Of a DNA stretch of 64,000 nucleotides, positions 53,532-61,372 are shown one piece after another. How positions within the stretch are numbered: the first letter of the stretch is position 1; each line of letters opens with the position of its first letter. The notes under the pieces are model-generated. The model saw only the letters and a list, made by a program, of their open reading frames with translations. It was not told where the DNA came from and did no database searches. Both the position numbers and the translations under genes were made by a program. Origin of the DNA: Sphingopyxis flava (GTDB lineage: Bacteria; Pseudomonadota; Alphaproteobacteria; Sphingomonadales; Sphingomonadaceae); the NCBI RefSeq assembly GCF_900168005.1, contig NZ_FUYP01000003.1:1-64000 (forward strand), in the 5' to 3' direction.

Positions 53532-54622
53532 GCCGCTTCTCCCCTCAGGCTCTCGACGAGAACGTCTTCCCAGAAGAATAAAGGACCCTGCTCGATCGCA
53601 AGGCTGCGCGCGCGGCGGGTGTGGAGGTGGAGGCCGAGCTCCCACGTCACCCCGATGCCGCCGTGGATCTGCACGCAGTCGCGCGCGGCGGTGTCATAGG
53701 CCTCGGTCGCCGAGATGCGCGCCGCGGCCGCTGCGGTGATGAAATCATCCTTGCCCTCGCGCGAGGCGGCATGAATGCAGTTGGCGCGCGCGAGCTCGAC
53801 GAGCGCGTAAAGCTCGGCGATGCGGTGCTTGATCGACTGGAAGGCGCCGATCGGCTGGCCGAACGCCTTGCGGGTCACCGCATAGTCGCGTGCAATCTCC
53901 ATCAAGGCTTCGGCGCCGCCCGTCTGCTCGTGCGCGGTGATCACCGCCTGGAGCGCCAGAATATGAAGCGCCGCCTCGCGCGCCGCCTCGCCAGCGAGAA
54001 GCCGCTCGGCCTGCGTCCCGGCAAAGACAAGATCGGCGTAAACCCGGCTGTTGTCGAAGCTTTCGATCGCGCTGCGCTCGGCCTCGGCGAGATCGGCAAT
54101 CGCGAGCACCGGGCCGTCGGGTCCTTGCGCAAAGACCAGCGCAACCTCGGCGGCAAGACCGCCCGCAACACCGCTCACCCGGCCCTCGAGCCCGCCCGCC
54201 GCCAGCGTCAGCGCAGGCCGCGCGGGGAGGGCGTTCGCCCCCTCGGCAAAAGCCACCGCACCGATCGTCTCGCCGCTCGCAAGACCCGCAAGCCACGCCG
54301 CCTTCTGATCGTCCGACCCGTAAAGCGCTATCGCCTTGGCTACCCCGAAGCCCGCGGTCAGAAAAGGCGCCCCGCTCAGCGAGCGCCCCGCCTGATGCGC
54401 AATCAGACCAAGCTCGACCAGCCCCAGATCAAGACCCCCATAAGCCTCGGGAAGCGATAGCGCCGTCCAGCCCTGCTCCTTCGCCGTCGCCCAGAAACCC
54501 TCATCATAACGCCCAACGCTCTCCAGCAAGGACAGCATCGCCTCCTTGCTCACTCGCGCCTCCAAAACACGACGCGACTCCCTCGCTATCGCCTCCTGCC
54601 CCTCGTCGTACAATATCGACAT
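53528..54622 (-). CDS. acyl-CoA dehydrogenase, small partner of second pair
   Basis: A 364-aa ACAD with weakly conserved beta domain (GAVAFAEGANALPARPALTL has no Ser-Glu-Pro FAD motif) and a well conserved C-terminal helical domain (RKAFGQPIGAFQSIKHRIAEL; QIHGGIGVTWELGLHLHTRR). This pattern fits the non-canonical subunit of FadE heteromers. Its ATG at 54622 lies 47 bases from a 16-bp palindrome that resembles an operator. It is the first gene of the run that continues through SDR and thiolase. Confidence 0.85.
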   Translation of the reverse strand: MSILYDEGQEAIARESRRVLEARVSKEAMLSLLESVGRYDEGFWATAKEQGWTALSLPEAYGGLDLGLVELGLIAHQAGRSLSGAPFLTAGFGVAKAIALYGSDDQKAAWLAGLASGETIGAVAFAEGANALPARPALTLAAGGLEGRVSGVAGGLAAEVALVFAQGPDGPVLAIADLAEAERSAIESFDNSRVYADLVFAGTQAERLLAGEAAREAALHILALQAVITAHEQTGGAEALMEIARDYAVTRKAFGQPIGAFQSIKHRIAELYALVELARANCIHAASREGKDDFITAAAAARISATEAYDTAARDCVQIHGGIGVTWELGLHLHTRRARSLAIEQGPLFFWEDVLVESLRGEAA

Positions 54623-54668
54623 GCGACTTCCGTTTCCTCTCCCCTGGTGGCCGCTCATCATCCGTACG

Positions 54669-54684
54669 TTAACGTAAACGTCAA
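54669..54684. promoter_or_regulatory. operator-like palindrome, copy 1
   Basis: TTAACGTAAACGTCAA. Its layout matches the perfect palindrome at 55963-55978 in 14 of 16 positions. It lies 47 bases before the start of the 364-aa ACAD. Shape and setting (acyl-CoA genes, two copies) suggest a regulator of the MerR (LiuR-like) or TetR type, but no such regulator gene is in the window. Confidence 0.6.
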
Positions 54685-54734
54685 GTGGTTTGACGCCAAG
54701 GATTGGGACTGGCGTCCGGCGGCGTGAGCGTCGG

Positions 54735-55919
54735 TCAGCCCTGCTGCGCCTTCCAGTCGCGCTTGATCTTCTTGGCGAGGCTCCATTTATGGACCTCGGT
54801 CGGGCCGTCATAAATGCGAAAGGCGCGGACCTCGCGAAACACCTGCTCGACGATCGTCTTGTCGGTCACCCCGGTGCCGCCCATAACCTGGACACAGCGA
54901 TCGGCGATACGCATCAAAGCCTCCGAGACCGCGACCTTTGCCATCGAACTTTCGGCGGTGCCGAGCGACCCGGTATCAAGCACGCTTGCGCACCAGTCGA
55001 TCATCAACTCGGCCTGCTTGATGTCGATCAGATTCTCCGCGAGCATGAAGCCCACACCCTCATGATCAACGAGCGGCTTGCCGAAGGCATGGCGGCGATT
55101 GGCATAATCGGTCGCAATCTCGTTGGCCCGGATGCACGCACCGAGCCAGCGCATGCAATGCGACAGGCGGGCAGGGGAGAGGCGGACCTGTGCATAGCGG
55201 AAGCCTTCGCCGGCCTCGCCGAGCATCTGGTCGGCGGGGACGCGCAGATTATCGATGGTCAGCGTCGCGTGGCCGCCCGGCATCGAGCTGTCGATCGTAT
55301 TGGGTATATGATCGATGCGGATTGCAGGATCAGGCAGGTCGACAAGGAACATGCAGGCGCCTTCCTCGGCCTTCGCCATGATGATTCCGACGCGCGCCCC
55401 TTGTGCCCCGGTGATAAAGGTCTTGCGCCCGCTGATGATCCAGTGATTGCCGTCGGGGCGGCATATGGTCTGCATCATCGAGGGATCGGATCCTGCGCCG
55501 CCCTCGTCAGCGGGTTCTGTCATGAAGAAGGCCGAGCGCACACGGCCCTCAACCATTGGCTTGAGAAAGCGCTCCTTGAGCTCGGGGCTGCCCTCCTTGC
55601 CGAGCAGATACATATTGCCCTCGTCGGGCGCCATGGTGTTGCAGGCAAGCGGTCCGAGCGGAGAGAGACCGCTCTTGATCAGCACCACCGCGGTCTCGCG
55701 CTGATTGAGGTGGCTGCCGTCGTCGAGGATGTGCGGCGTCAGCACGCCTGCAGCGCGCGCCTTTTCGCGCATTTCCATCACGAGCTCATCGGTCGGCGCG
55801 CCATGATGATCGCGGCGCTCATCCATTTCATATGGGGTCACCGTTTCGCGGACGAATGCCTCGACGCGCGACGCAATCGCCAGCGCGCGGTCCGATATGC
55901 CCGTGTTCGTTGCCGACAT
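54735..55919 (-). CDS. acyl-CoA dehydrogenase (ACAD10/11-like C-terminal motif)
   Basis: A 394-aa stand-alone ACAD with complete domains: FMTEPADEGGAGSDPSMM for FAD/substrate, ISGRKTFITGA, RHAFGKPLVDHEGVGFMLAE, and a C-terminal RIYDGPTEVHKWSLAKK. Asp rather than Glu fills the active-site position before Gly; the IYDGPTEVH form is seen in the ACAD10/11-like branch acting on long or 4-hydroxy acyl-CoAs. The chosen start is MSATNTG. It is divergent from the NMO-family gene and shares with it the palindrome at 55963-55978. Confidence 0.88.
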   Translation of the reverse strand: MSATNTGISDRALAIASRVEAFVRETVTPYEMDERRDHHGAPTDELVMEMREKARAAGVLTPHILDDGSHLNQRETAVVLIKSGLSPLGPLACNTMAPDEGNMYLLGKEGSPELKERFLKPMVEGRVRSAFFMTEPADEGGAGSDPSMMQTICRPDGNHWIISGRKTFITGAQGARVGIIMAKAEEGACMFLVDLPDPAIRIDHIPNTIDSSMPGGHATLTIDNLRVPADQMLGEAGEGFRYAQVRLSPARLSHCMRWLGACIRANEIATDYANRRHAFGKPLVDHEGVGFMLAENLIDIKQAELMIDWCASVLDTGSLGTAESSMAKVAVSEALMRIADRCVQVMGGTGVTDKTIVEQVFREVRAFRIYDGPTEVHKWSLAKKIKRDWKAQQG

Positions 55920-55962
55920 TTCCGATTCCCTTTGCGATCTAATCATTTGCTAAGAGCCGACG

Positions 55963-55978
55963 TTGACGTAAGCGTCAA
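55963..55978. promoter_or_regulatory. operator-like palindrome, copy 2 (perfect)
   Basis: TTGACG-TAAG-CGTCAA: a perfect 6-bp inverted repeat with a 4-base spacer, placed in the 123-base gap between the divergent ACAD (start 55919) and NMO-family gene (start 56043), at about 44 and 65 bases from them. One regulator could control both directions. Confidence 0.65.
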
Positions 55979-56042
55979 CTTAATTCAAGGGTGCAGCCAG
56001 CAATGCCGTACGGGCAAGTTTCGGGAAGGGGAAGGATAGCGC

Positions 56043-57023
56043 ATGGCTTTCAAGACGCGGATTACGGAAATGCTTGGGATCGAACATCCGATCGTCCAAG
56101 GCGGCATGCAGAGCGTCGGCTATGCCGAGCTTGCAAGCGCAGTTTCGAGCGCGGGCGGCCTCGGCATTCTGACCGCTCTCACTCAGCCGAGCCCTGAGGC
56201 GCTGCGCGACGAGATCGAAAAATGTCGGTCGATGACCGACAAGCCCTTCGGCGTGAACATGACGGTCTTTCCGACGATCAACGCGCCTGACTACAAGGCC
56301 TACGCCCAGGCGATAATCGATGGCGGGGTGAAGATAGTCGAAACCGCAGGCACTCAGGCGGTACGTGAGATCTGGGAGATGCTGAAGCCGCATGGCGTCA
56401 CGATCCTCCACAAATGCACCGCGGTTCGCCACGCCTTGTCGGCCGAAAAGGCGGGCTGCGATATCATCTCGATCGACGGCTTCGAATGCGCAGGGCACCC
56501 GGGCGAGGATGATATCCCCGGGCTGATCCTCATTCCGGCCGCTGCGGACAAGGTGAAGATCCCGATGCTCGCCTCGGGCGGTTTCGGCGATGGCCGCGGG
56601 CTCGTTGCAGCACTGTCGCTGGGCGCGGAGGGCATCAACATGGGCACCCGCTTTTGTGCGACCAAGGAAGCGCCGATCCACGACAATGTGAAGCAGGCCT
56701 ATATCGACAATGACGAGCGCGGCAGCTTTCTCATTTTCCGTAGCCTCAAGAACACCGCGCGCGTCGGCAAGAGCTCGGTATCGGAAGAGGTAGTGCGCCG
56801 GCTGTCGGTCCCGGGGGCGACCTTCGCCGACGTTGCTGAACTGGTGAACGGGAAGGCTGGCCGCGAACTTCTTGAAACCGGCGATCTTTCGAAAGGCGTC
56901 TTCTGGGCGGGCATGGTACAGGGGCTGATCCACGACATCCCAAGCTGCCAGGAACTGATCGACCGGATCATCGCCGAAGCAGACGCCATCATCAACGAGC
57001 GACTCGCGGGCTTTCGACGGTAA
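56043..57023 (+). CDS. NMO-family FMN-dependent oxidoreductase
   Basis: A 326-aa TIM-barrel flavoprotein of the nitronate monooxygenase / FabK-like family. Motifs: GIEHPIVQGGMQSVGYAELA at the N-terminus, ISIDGFECAGHPGEDDIPG around residues 141-159 (His possible base) and LASGGFGDGRGLVAALSLGAEGINMGTRF for FMN phosphate binding. NMOs oxidise nitroalkanes, but family members next to acyl-CoA genes include IpdC-like enzymes acting on CoA thioesters in steroid ring breakdown. The context here favours an acyl-CoA role; this is inference. Confidence 0.85.
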   Translation: MAFKTRITEMLGIEHPIVQGGMQSVGYAELASAVSSAGGLGILTALTQPSPEALRDEIEKCRSMTDKPFGVNMTVFPTINAPDYKAYAQAIIDGGVKIVETAGTQAVREIWEMLKPHGVTILHKCTAVRHALSAEKAGCDIISIDGFECAGHPGEDDIPGLILIPAAADKVKIPMLASGGFGDGRGLVAALSLGAEGINMGTRFCATKEAPIHDNVKQAYIDNDERGSFLIFRSLKNTARVGKSSVSEEVVRRLSVPGATFADVAELVNGKAGRELLETGDLSKGVFWAGMVQGLIHDIPSCQELIDRIIAEADAIINERLAGFRR

Positions 57024-57038
57024 ATGGGGAAAGTTTGA

Positions 57039-57085
57039 TGGTGAGCCCTGCTGGGTTCGAACCAGCGACCTACTGATTAAAAGTC
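57039..57085 (-). other. tRNA-Lys(TTT) 3' fragment, probable attachment site
   Basis: On the minus strand 57085 to 57039 read GACTTTTAATCAGT, AGGTC, then the T-arm GCTGG-TTCGAAC-CCAGC, acceptor strand AGGGCTC, discriminator A and CCA. That is the anticodon loop (TTT, lysine) to the 3' end of a tRNA-Lys. No D-arm or 5' acceptor strand follows upstream, so it is a duplicated 3' half, typical of the crossover site of a tRNA-integrating element. Chromosomal genes end at 57023 and phage-like genes begin at 57189, so this is the left attachment site. Confidence 0.8.
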
Positions 57086-57114
57086 CACCGGAAATCGTTT
57101 ATTTTCAACGCGCG

Positions 57115-57176
57115 TTCCGACAAGTTTCCCGTTTGTTCGGCAACGCATATCTGCCGCTCCGAGCGCTTTGTCGGAA
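57115..57176. repeat. 9-bp inverted repeat next to the attachment site
   Basis: TTCCGACAA at 57115-57123 and TTGTCGGAA at 57168-57176 are perfect inverted copies 44 bases apart, lying just inside the element. They might be arm-type sites for an integrase or excisionase, or a repressor site before the first phage gene. No protein was found to match. Confidence 0.35.
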
Positions 57177-57188
57177 TGGCGGTGGGGC

Positions 57189-57407
57189 ATGAGCCGCGAC
57201 CCATGCGCCATCTGCGCGAACTGCACTTGGTGGTTGCTCGTCCCCGAGATCACGACGAAGGATGATCGACGGCTAGGCCAGTGCCGGGAGAAGTCGCCCC
57301 ACCTCTTCGTTCGTGGCGATGGCCAACCTCTTACCCGCTGGCCCTTGACCATAGAGGATGATTTCTGCGGACAGCACGCCGTCGGCAACGAGGAGGCGCG
57401 GCCATGA
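57189..57407 (+). CDS. small Cys-containing phage protein
   Basis: A 72-aa protein starting MSRDPCAICANCTWW. The pattern C-x2-C-x2-C near the N-terminus, CREKSPH in the middle and FCGQH near the end suggests one zinc site. It overlaps the C5 methyltransferase start by 4 bases (ATGA). Small proteins of this kind are frequent in phage early regions; function not known. A TTG 21 bases upstream is an alternative start. Confidence 0.65.
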   Translation: MSRDPCAICANCTWWLLVPEITTKDDRRLGQCREKSPHLFVRGDGQPLTRWPLTIEDDFCGQHAVGNEEARP

Positions 57408-59401
57408 AGCTCCCCGGCCTCTTCATCGACGGTTTCGCTGGCGGCGGCGGCGCCAGCACAGGCATCGCGCAGGCGATCGGCCGAGACCCCGATATCGCCG
57501 TCAACCACAGTCCGACGGCGATTGCGATCCACAAGGCGAACCACCCCGACACCGATCATCACTGCTGCGATATTCGCTTGCCCTTCCTGCCCCGCACCGC
57601 GACGCGCGGACGGAAGGTCTGGGGCGTCTGGTTCTCCCCGGATTGTAAGGAATACAGCAAGGCGAAGGGCGGCCCGGTCAAGGATCGCAGCATCCGCGCG
57701 CTGTGCTGGGAAGTGATCGAGTGGGTCAGGGAAACCCAGCCCGAATGCGGATTCCTCGAAAACGTCGAAGAATTCCAATATGCGGCCCCGCTCGACGGCG
57801 AAGGCGTGCCGATCGCCCATCTCAAGGGCCGCGAGTTCAAGCGGTTCGTCCGCGCGCTGCGCGGTCTCGGCTTCCGGGTGCAATGGCGCATCCTGAAAGC
57901 CTGCGATTACGGCGCGCCGACCAGCCGCAAGCGTCTCTACATGATCTTCCGGCGCGACGGCCTGCCGATCGTGTGGCCGAAGCCGACGCACGCCCCGGCG
58001 AACGATAAGCGCGTACTGAGCGGCAAGTTGCTGCCATACCGCACCGCGGCCGAGTGCATCGATTGGACGATCCCCTGCCCGTCGATCTTCGAGCGCGACC
58101 GCGAACTCGCGGAGGCGACCAAGCGCCGCATCGCGCATGGGGTGATGCGCTATGTTGTGAATGCGGCGCATCCCTTCATCGTTGGCCGCGCGTTCACGAA
58201 CACGCGCGCGTCTCGTGTCTTCGATCCTCAGGATCCATTGCGAACCGCGACGACACAGCCGGAATATGGCGTCGTCGACTGCGAGATTGCGCCGCATGTG
58301 ACCAAGTTCCGTGGCGGCGCGGTGGGCAGCGACATGACGGAACCGATGCCGACGGTCACCGCAAACGGCGTTCCCGCCCGCCCCGCTGGCGCTACGCCGC
58401 TAGGGATGGTCGACGCGAAGCTGGCGCCCATCGTCTCGCACGGCCAGCATGGCGGTCGCAGCCACCGCGCCGATCAGCCGCACCATACGATCGCCGCGTC
58501 GGCGAAAGACACCAACCAGGTCATAGGCGCAACGCTTGTCGGCATCGGCGGTCGGCGGGGGCAGAGCCCGCCAATGCCAGTGGACGGGCCATATCCCACG
58601 ACGACGGTGAAGGCCGACAACGCCATCGCCTGCGCCACGATGGTCAAGATGGGCAATGGCGAACGGGAAGGTCAGGATCCTCGCGCGCTCGATCTCGGTA
58701 GGCCATATGGCACTGTCACCGCGAAGGGGTCGCAGGCGGCCGCGGTGACCGCCTTCCTATCCAGCTTCTATACCAGCAACACGAACGGCGGCCGGGGCGA
58801 CCCGCTGCAGCCCTTGAAAACCGCCTGCGCGGGCGGACAGCATCACGCTGTCGTCGCCGCCCATATGGAGCAGGCGAACACCGGCATGGTCGGTCACACG
58901 CCGCGCAAGCCCCTCAGCACCATTGTAGGAAAAGGCTGCACCCAGCGCATCGTCGAGACGACGATGATCGAAGAGGGCGCGCTGCCGCCCGACATTATGG
59001 AGCGTGCAGTTCGCACGGCCGCCTTTCTGGTCAAGTACTACGGCACGGACGGCGAGAATGAGACGGCGCAGATCCAGCCAGTCGACCGCCCGCTCGACGT
59101 CGTCACCGTCAAGGCGCGCTTTGCCGTCGTCACGGTCACGATCGACGCCACGACCTATGTCATCGTCGATATCGGCCTGCGCATGCTGAAACCCCGCGAG
59201 CTCGCCCGCGCGCAGGGCTTCCCCGACGATTATGTGCTCGATCCCGTGGTGCGCAAGTTCGTGCGCGGCAAATGGGTGGAGAAGCCCTTGACGATCGCTG
59301 AGCAGATCAGCGCGATCGGGAACAGCGTCTGCCCGCCCGTCGCCCGCGCGCTCGTGGCCGCGAACCAGCCTGACAGCGAGGACGAGAGGATGGCAGCATG
59401 A
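57404..59401 (+). CDS. phage DNA C5-cytosine methyltransferase with repeated target region
   Basis: A 665-aa enzyme. SAM motif I FAGGGGASTG (11-20); motif IV reads SPDCKEYS (78-85), with the catalytic Cys kept but Asp instead of Pro before it; motif VI LENV (118-121); motif VIII SRKRLYM (174-180); motifs IX-X ISAIGNSVCPPVARAL (635-650). Between VIII and IX a ~350-aa insertion carries about eight repeats of the kind P-x-x-T-hydrophobic-T/A-x-G...V (for example PMPTVTANGV, PYGTVTAKGS, PLSTIVGKGC). It methylates cytosine in DNA; target unknown. Probably protects phage DNA from host restriction. Confidence 0.88.
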   Translation: MKLPGLFIDGFAGGGGASTGIAQAIGRDPDIAVNHSPTAIAIHKANHPDTDHHCCDIRLPFLPRTATRGRKVWGVWFSPDCKEYSKAKGGPVKDRSIRALCWEVIEWVRETQPECGFLENVEEFQYAAPLDGEGVPIAHLKGREFKRFVRALRGLGFRVQWRILKACDYGAPTSRKRLYMIFRRDGLPIVWPKPTHAPANDKRVLSGKLLPYRTAAECIDWTIPCPSIFERDRELAEATKRRIAHGVMRYVVNAAHPFIVGRAFTNTRASRVFDPQDPLRTATTQPEYGVVDCEIAPHVTKFRGGAVGSDMTEPMPTVTANGVPARPAGATPLGMVDAKLAPIVSHGQHGGRSHRADQPHHTIAASAKDTNQVIGATLVGIGGRRGQSPPMPVDGPYPTTTVKADNAIACATMVKMGNGEREGQDPRALDLGRPYGTVTAKGSQAAAVTAFLSSFYTSNTNGGRGDPLQPLKTACAGGQHHAVVAAHMEQANTGMVGHTPRKPLSTIVGKGCTQRIVETTMIEEGALPPDIMERAVRTAAFLVKYYGTDGENETAQIQPVDRPLDVVTVKARFAVVTVTIDATTYVIVDIGLRMLKPRELARAQGFPDDYVLDPVVRKFVRGKWVEKPLTIAEQISAIGNSVCPPVARALVAANQPDSEDERMAA

Positions 59402-59775
59402 ACTGGTTCCGCCGCCTATTCGACACCCCGCGAAACGACCAGCGGCCACGCCCTCCGCGCGACATGCGCAAAATGAACGAGGACTGGAAGGCCGGCGACC
59501 TCGCGATGTGCGTGGTCCCCTTCTTCTTTCCCGGCAGTGCCTTCGACCCTCGCTTGGGGGAAATTCTCCGGGTCTCTGAGGTGACGGAGGGGCCGGTGGC
59601 ACTGGTCAATGCCGTGGCCTATGGGCTCCGCTTCCACGGCAAGCCAGCTAACCACGCATGGGTCTGCACCGCCTTCATCAAGATCCGGCCCGAGGCCACG
59701 GCCGACGAGGTCGAAGAGGGGATCATCGCCAAGATCAAGCGCGCTGCCCGCAAGGGCGCGGGGGTGGATGCGTGA
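59398..59775 (+). CDS. 125-aa phage hypothetical protein
   Basis: Start ATG overlaps the methyltransferase stop by 4 bases. N-terminus is basic (MNWFRRLFDTPRNDQ), then a central beta-rich domain (GDLAMCVVPFFFPGSAFD through ALVNAVAYGLRFHGK) and a C-terminal charged helix (TADEVEEGIIAKIKRAARK). The KAGDLAMCV and ILRVSEV pattern resembles small phage proteins with an SH3-like barrel. Function unknown. Confidence 0.7.
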   Translation: MNWFRRLFDTPRNDQRPRPPRDMRKMNEDWKAGDLAMCVVPFFFPGSAFDPRLGEILRVSEVTEGPVALVNAVAYGLRFHGKPANHAWVCTAFIKIRPEATADEVEEGIIAKIKRAARKGAGVDA

Positions 59776-59981
59776 GCACGACGACCCACCCCGACCGCAT
59801 TCACAAGAACGTGAGGCAGCCGCCCCTGACCGACGAGGAAATGGGCCAGATGTGGCGCAAGGGCGAGCCGATGAGCTACATCGCGCACGCCGCGCGACGC
59901 CGGAACGGGCTGAGCATCGCCGAGGTGCGCGCGATCGTGCATCGCGTGTGCGGCCTCGTCGACATGGGGGCAGGGCGGTGA
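59772..59981 (+). CDS. 69-aa phage protein with possible HTH
   Basis: GTG start at 59772 overlaps the preceding stop by 4 bases. Basic, with a segment PLTDEEMGQMWRKGEPMSYI then AHAARRRNGLSIAEVRAIVH that could form a helix-turn-helix. It lies between genes of the methyltransferase cassette and could be a regulator of it. No family recognised. Confidence 0.6.
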   Translation: MSTTTHPDRIHKNVRQPPLTDEEMGQMWRKGEPMSYIAHAARRRNGLSIAEVRAIVHRVCGLVDMGAGR

Positions 59982-59985
59982 CAGC

Positions 59986-61080
59986 ATGACCGTTCAGATC
60001 ATCATCGGCGACGCGCGCGAGCAGCTTAAGGGACTCTCGGATTGCAGCGTGCAGACCTGCGTCACCAGCCCGCCCTATTTCGGCCTCCGCGACTACGGCG
60101 TCGACGGTCAGATGGGCCTTGAGGCGACGCCAGACGAGTTCGTTGCCGGAATGGTCGATCTCTTCCGTGAGGTGCGGCGTGTGTTGCGCGATGATGGCAC
60201 GCTGTGGCTCAATCTCGGCGACAGTTATGCCGGGTCGGGGCGCGGCATTGGCGACACGAAGACGTCGAACAAGGGGAACGCGACCTCGCGCGACATGCAT
60301 GACCGCATGGTCGAAGCGGGCTCGATCGGGCGATTTTGGGTGAAGCCGCCGCAAGGATTGAAACAGAAAGACCTTATCGGCATCCCCTGGCGCGTCGCCT
60401 TCGCATTACAGGCCGACGGCTGGTATCTGCGGCAGGATATCATCTGGTCGAAGCCGAACCCGATGCCGGAATCGGTGCGCGACCGCTGCACGAAGGCTCA
60501 CGAATATATCTTCCTGCTCAGCAAGGGGCCGAAGTACTATTACGACCAGGATGCGATCCTAGAGCCGGTCAGCCCGAACACGCATGCTCGCGTGTCTCAG
60601 GATGTAATCAATCAGGTCGGCAGCGCCCGTGCCCATGCTGGCGGCAAAACGAACGGCAATATGAAAGCCGTCGTTCGCAACCCGAAGCAGGCGCAGCCGG
60701 GCAGCGGGATCAAGAACAATAGCAGTTTCGCCGATGCCGTCTGTTTGCCGGTGAGTGAGCGCAACAAGCGCTCGGTGTGGACGGTCGCGACGCAGCCCTT
60801 CAAGGGAGCTCATTTCGCGACCTTCCCGCCCGCGCTCATCGAGCCTTGCATACTCGCCGGAAGTCCTGTCGGCGGCATGGTGCTCGATCCCTTCGGCGGC
60901 GCTGGCACAACTGGTCTGGTCGCCAATCGGCTCGGCCGCAATGCCACGCTGATCGAGCTTAATCCCGAGTATGCCGAAATGGCCCGGCGCCGCATCCGCG
61001 CCGACCTCGGCCGCGTCGAAAGCCAGATGCCTGACCGCCACGACGACGCAGGCCCCCTCTTCGGGTCGGTGTCCGCATGA
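59986..61080 (+). CDS. phage DNA methyltransferase, SPPY type (beta-class order)
   Basis: A 364-aa enzyme. Motif IV TSPPYFGLRDYG (residues ~28-39) precedes motif I LDPFGGAGTTGLVANRLG (~302-319), the beta-class order. SPPY is common in N4-cytosine and some N6-adenine enzymes. The middle (residues ~90-280) includes KPPQGLKQKDLIGIPWRVA and LRQDIIWSKPNPMPESV, usual in phage and plasmid orphan methyltransferases, with a variable recognition part. No matching endonuclease is nearby, so it is likely an orphan. Confidence 0.9.
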   Translation: MTVQIIIGDAREQLKGLSDCSVQTCVTSPPYFGLRDYGVDGQMGLEATPDEFVAGMVDLFREVRRVLRDDGTLWLNLGDSYAGSGRGIGDTKTSNKGNATSRDMHDRMVEAGSIGRFWVKPPQGLKQKDLIGIPWRVAFALQADGWYLRQDIIWSKPNPMPESVRDRCTKAHEYIFLLSKGPKYYYDQDAILEPVSPNTHARVSQDVINQVGSARAHAGGKTNGNMKAVVRNPKQAQPGSGIKNNSSFADAVCLPVSERNKRSVWTVATQPFKGAHFATFPPALIEPCILAGSPVGGMVLDPFGGAGTTGLVANRLGRNATLIELNPEYAEMARRRIRADLGRVESQMPDRHDDAGPLFGSVSA

Positions 61081-61117
61081 CCAATCCTCACCGGACTCTG
61101 AGCGAAGGGTCGGGGCA

Positions 61118-61372
61118 ATGACCTGCGAACCCATCACCCTCCCAAACGGCGCGCGGGGCTTCATCTGCGGTCCGCGCCGTCGGAAACAGACATGCGCCTG
61201 CGGCCGAACCGCTGACCTGCTCTGCGACTGGAAGGTGCCGAGCAAGAAATCCGGGACATGCGATGCGCCGCTCTGCGGCCGCTGCACCTCTTCCCCCGCG
61301 CCGGGAAAAGACTTGTGCCCCAAGCACGCGGCAGAGTGGGCCGCGCGGCTCAAGGCAAAAGGTGCAGGATGA
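61118..61372 (+). CDS. 84-aa Cys-rich phage protein
   Basis: Contains eight cysteines: TCEP, FICGPRRRKQTCACG, LLCDW, GTCDAPLCGRC and DLCPKH. Spacing fits one or two zinc ribbons. It starts at an ATG 38 bases after the SPPY methyltransferase and overlaps the MT-A70 gene by 4 bases. Similar short zinc proteins are widespread in phages of alphaproteobacteria; function unknown. Confidence 0.68.
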   Translation: MTCEPITLPNGARGFICGPRRRKQTCACGRTADLLCDWKVPSKKSGTCDAPLCGRCTSSPAPGKDLCPKHAAEWAARLKAKGAG

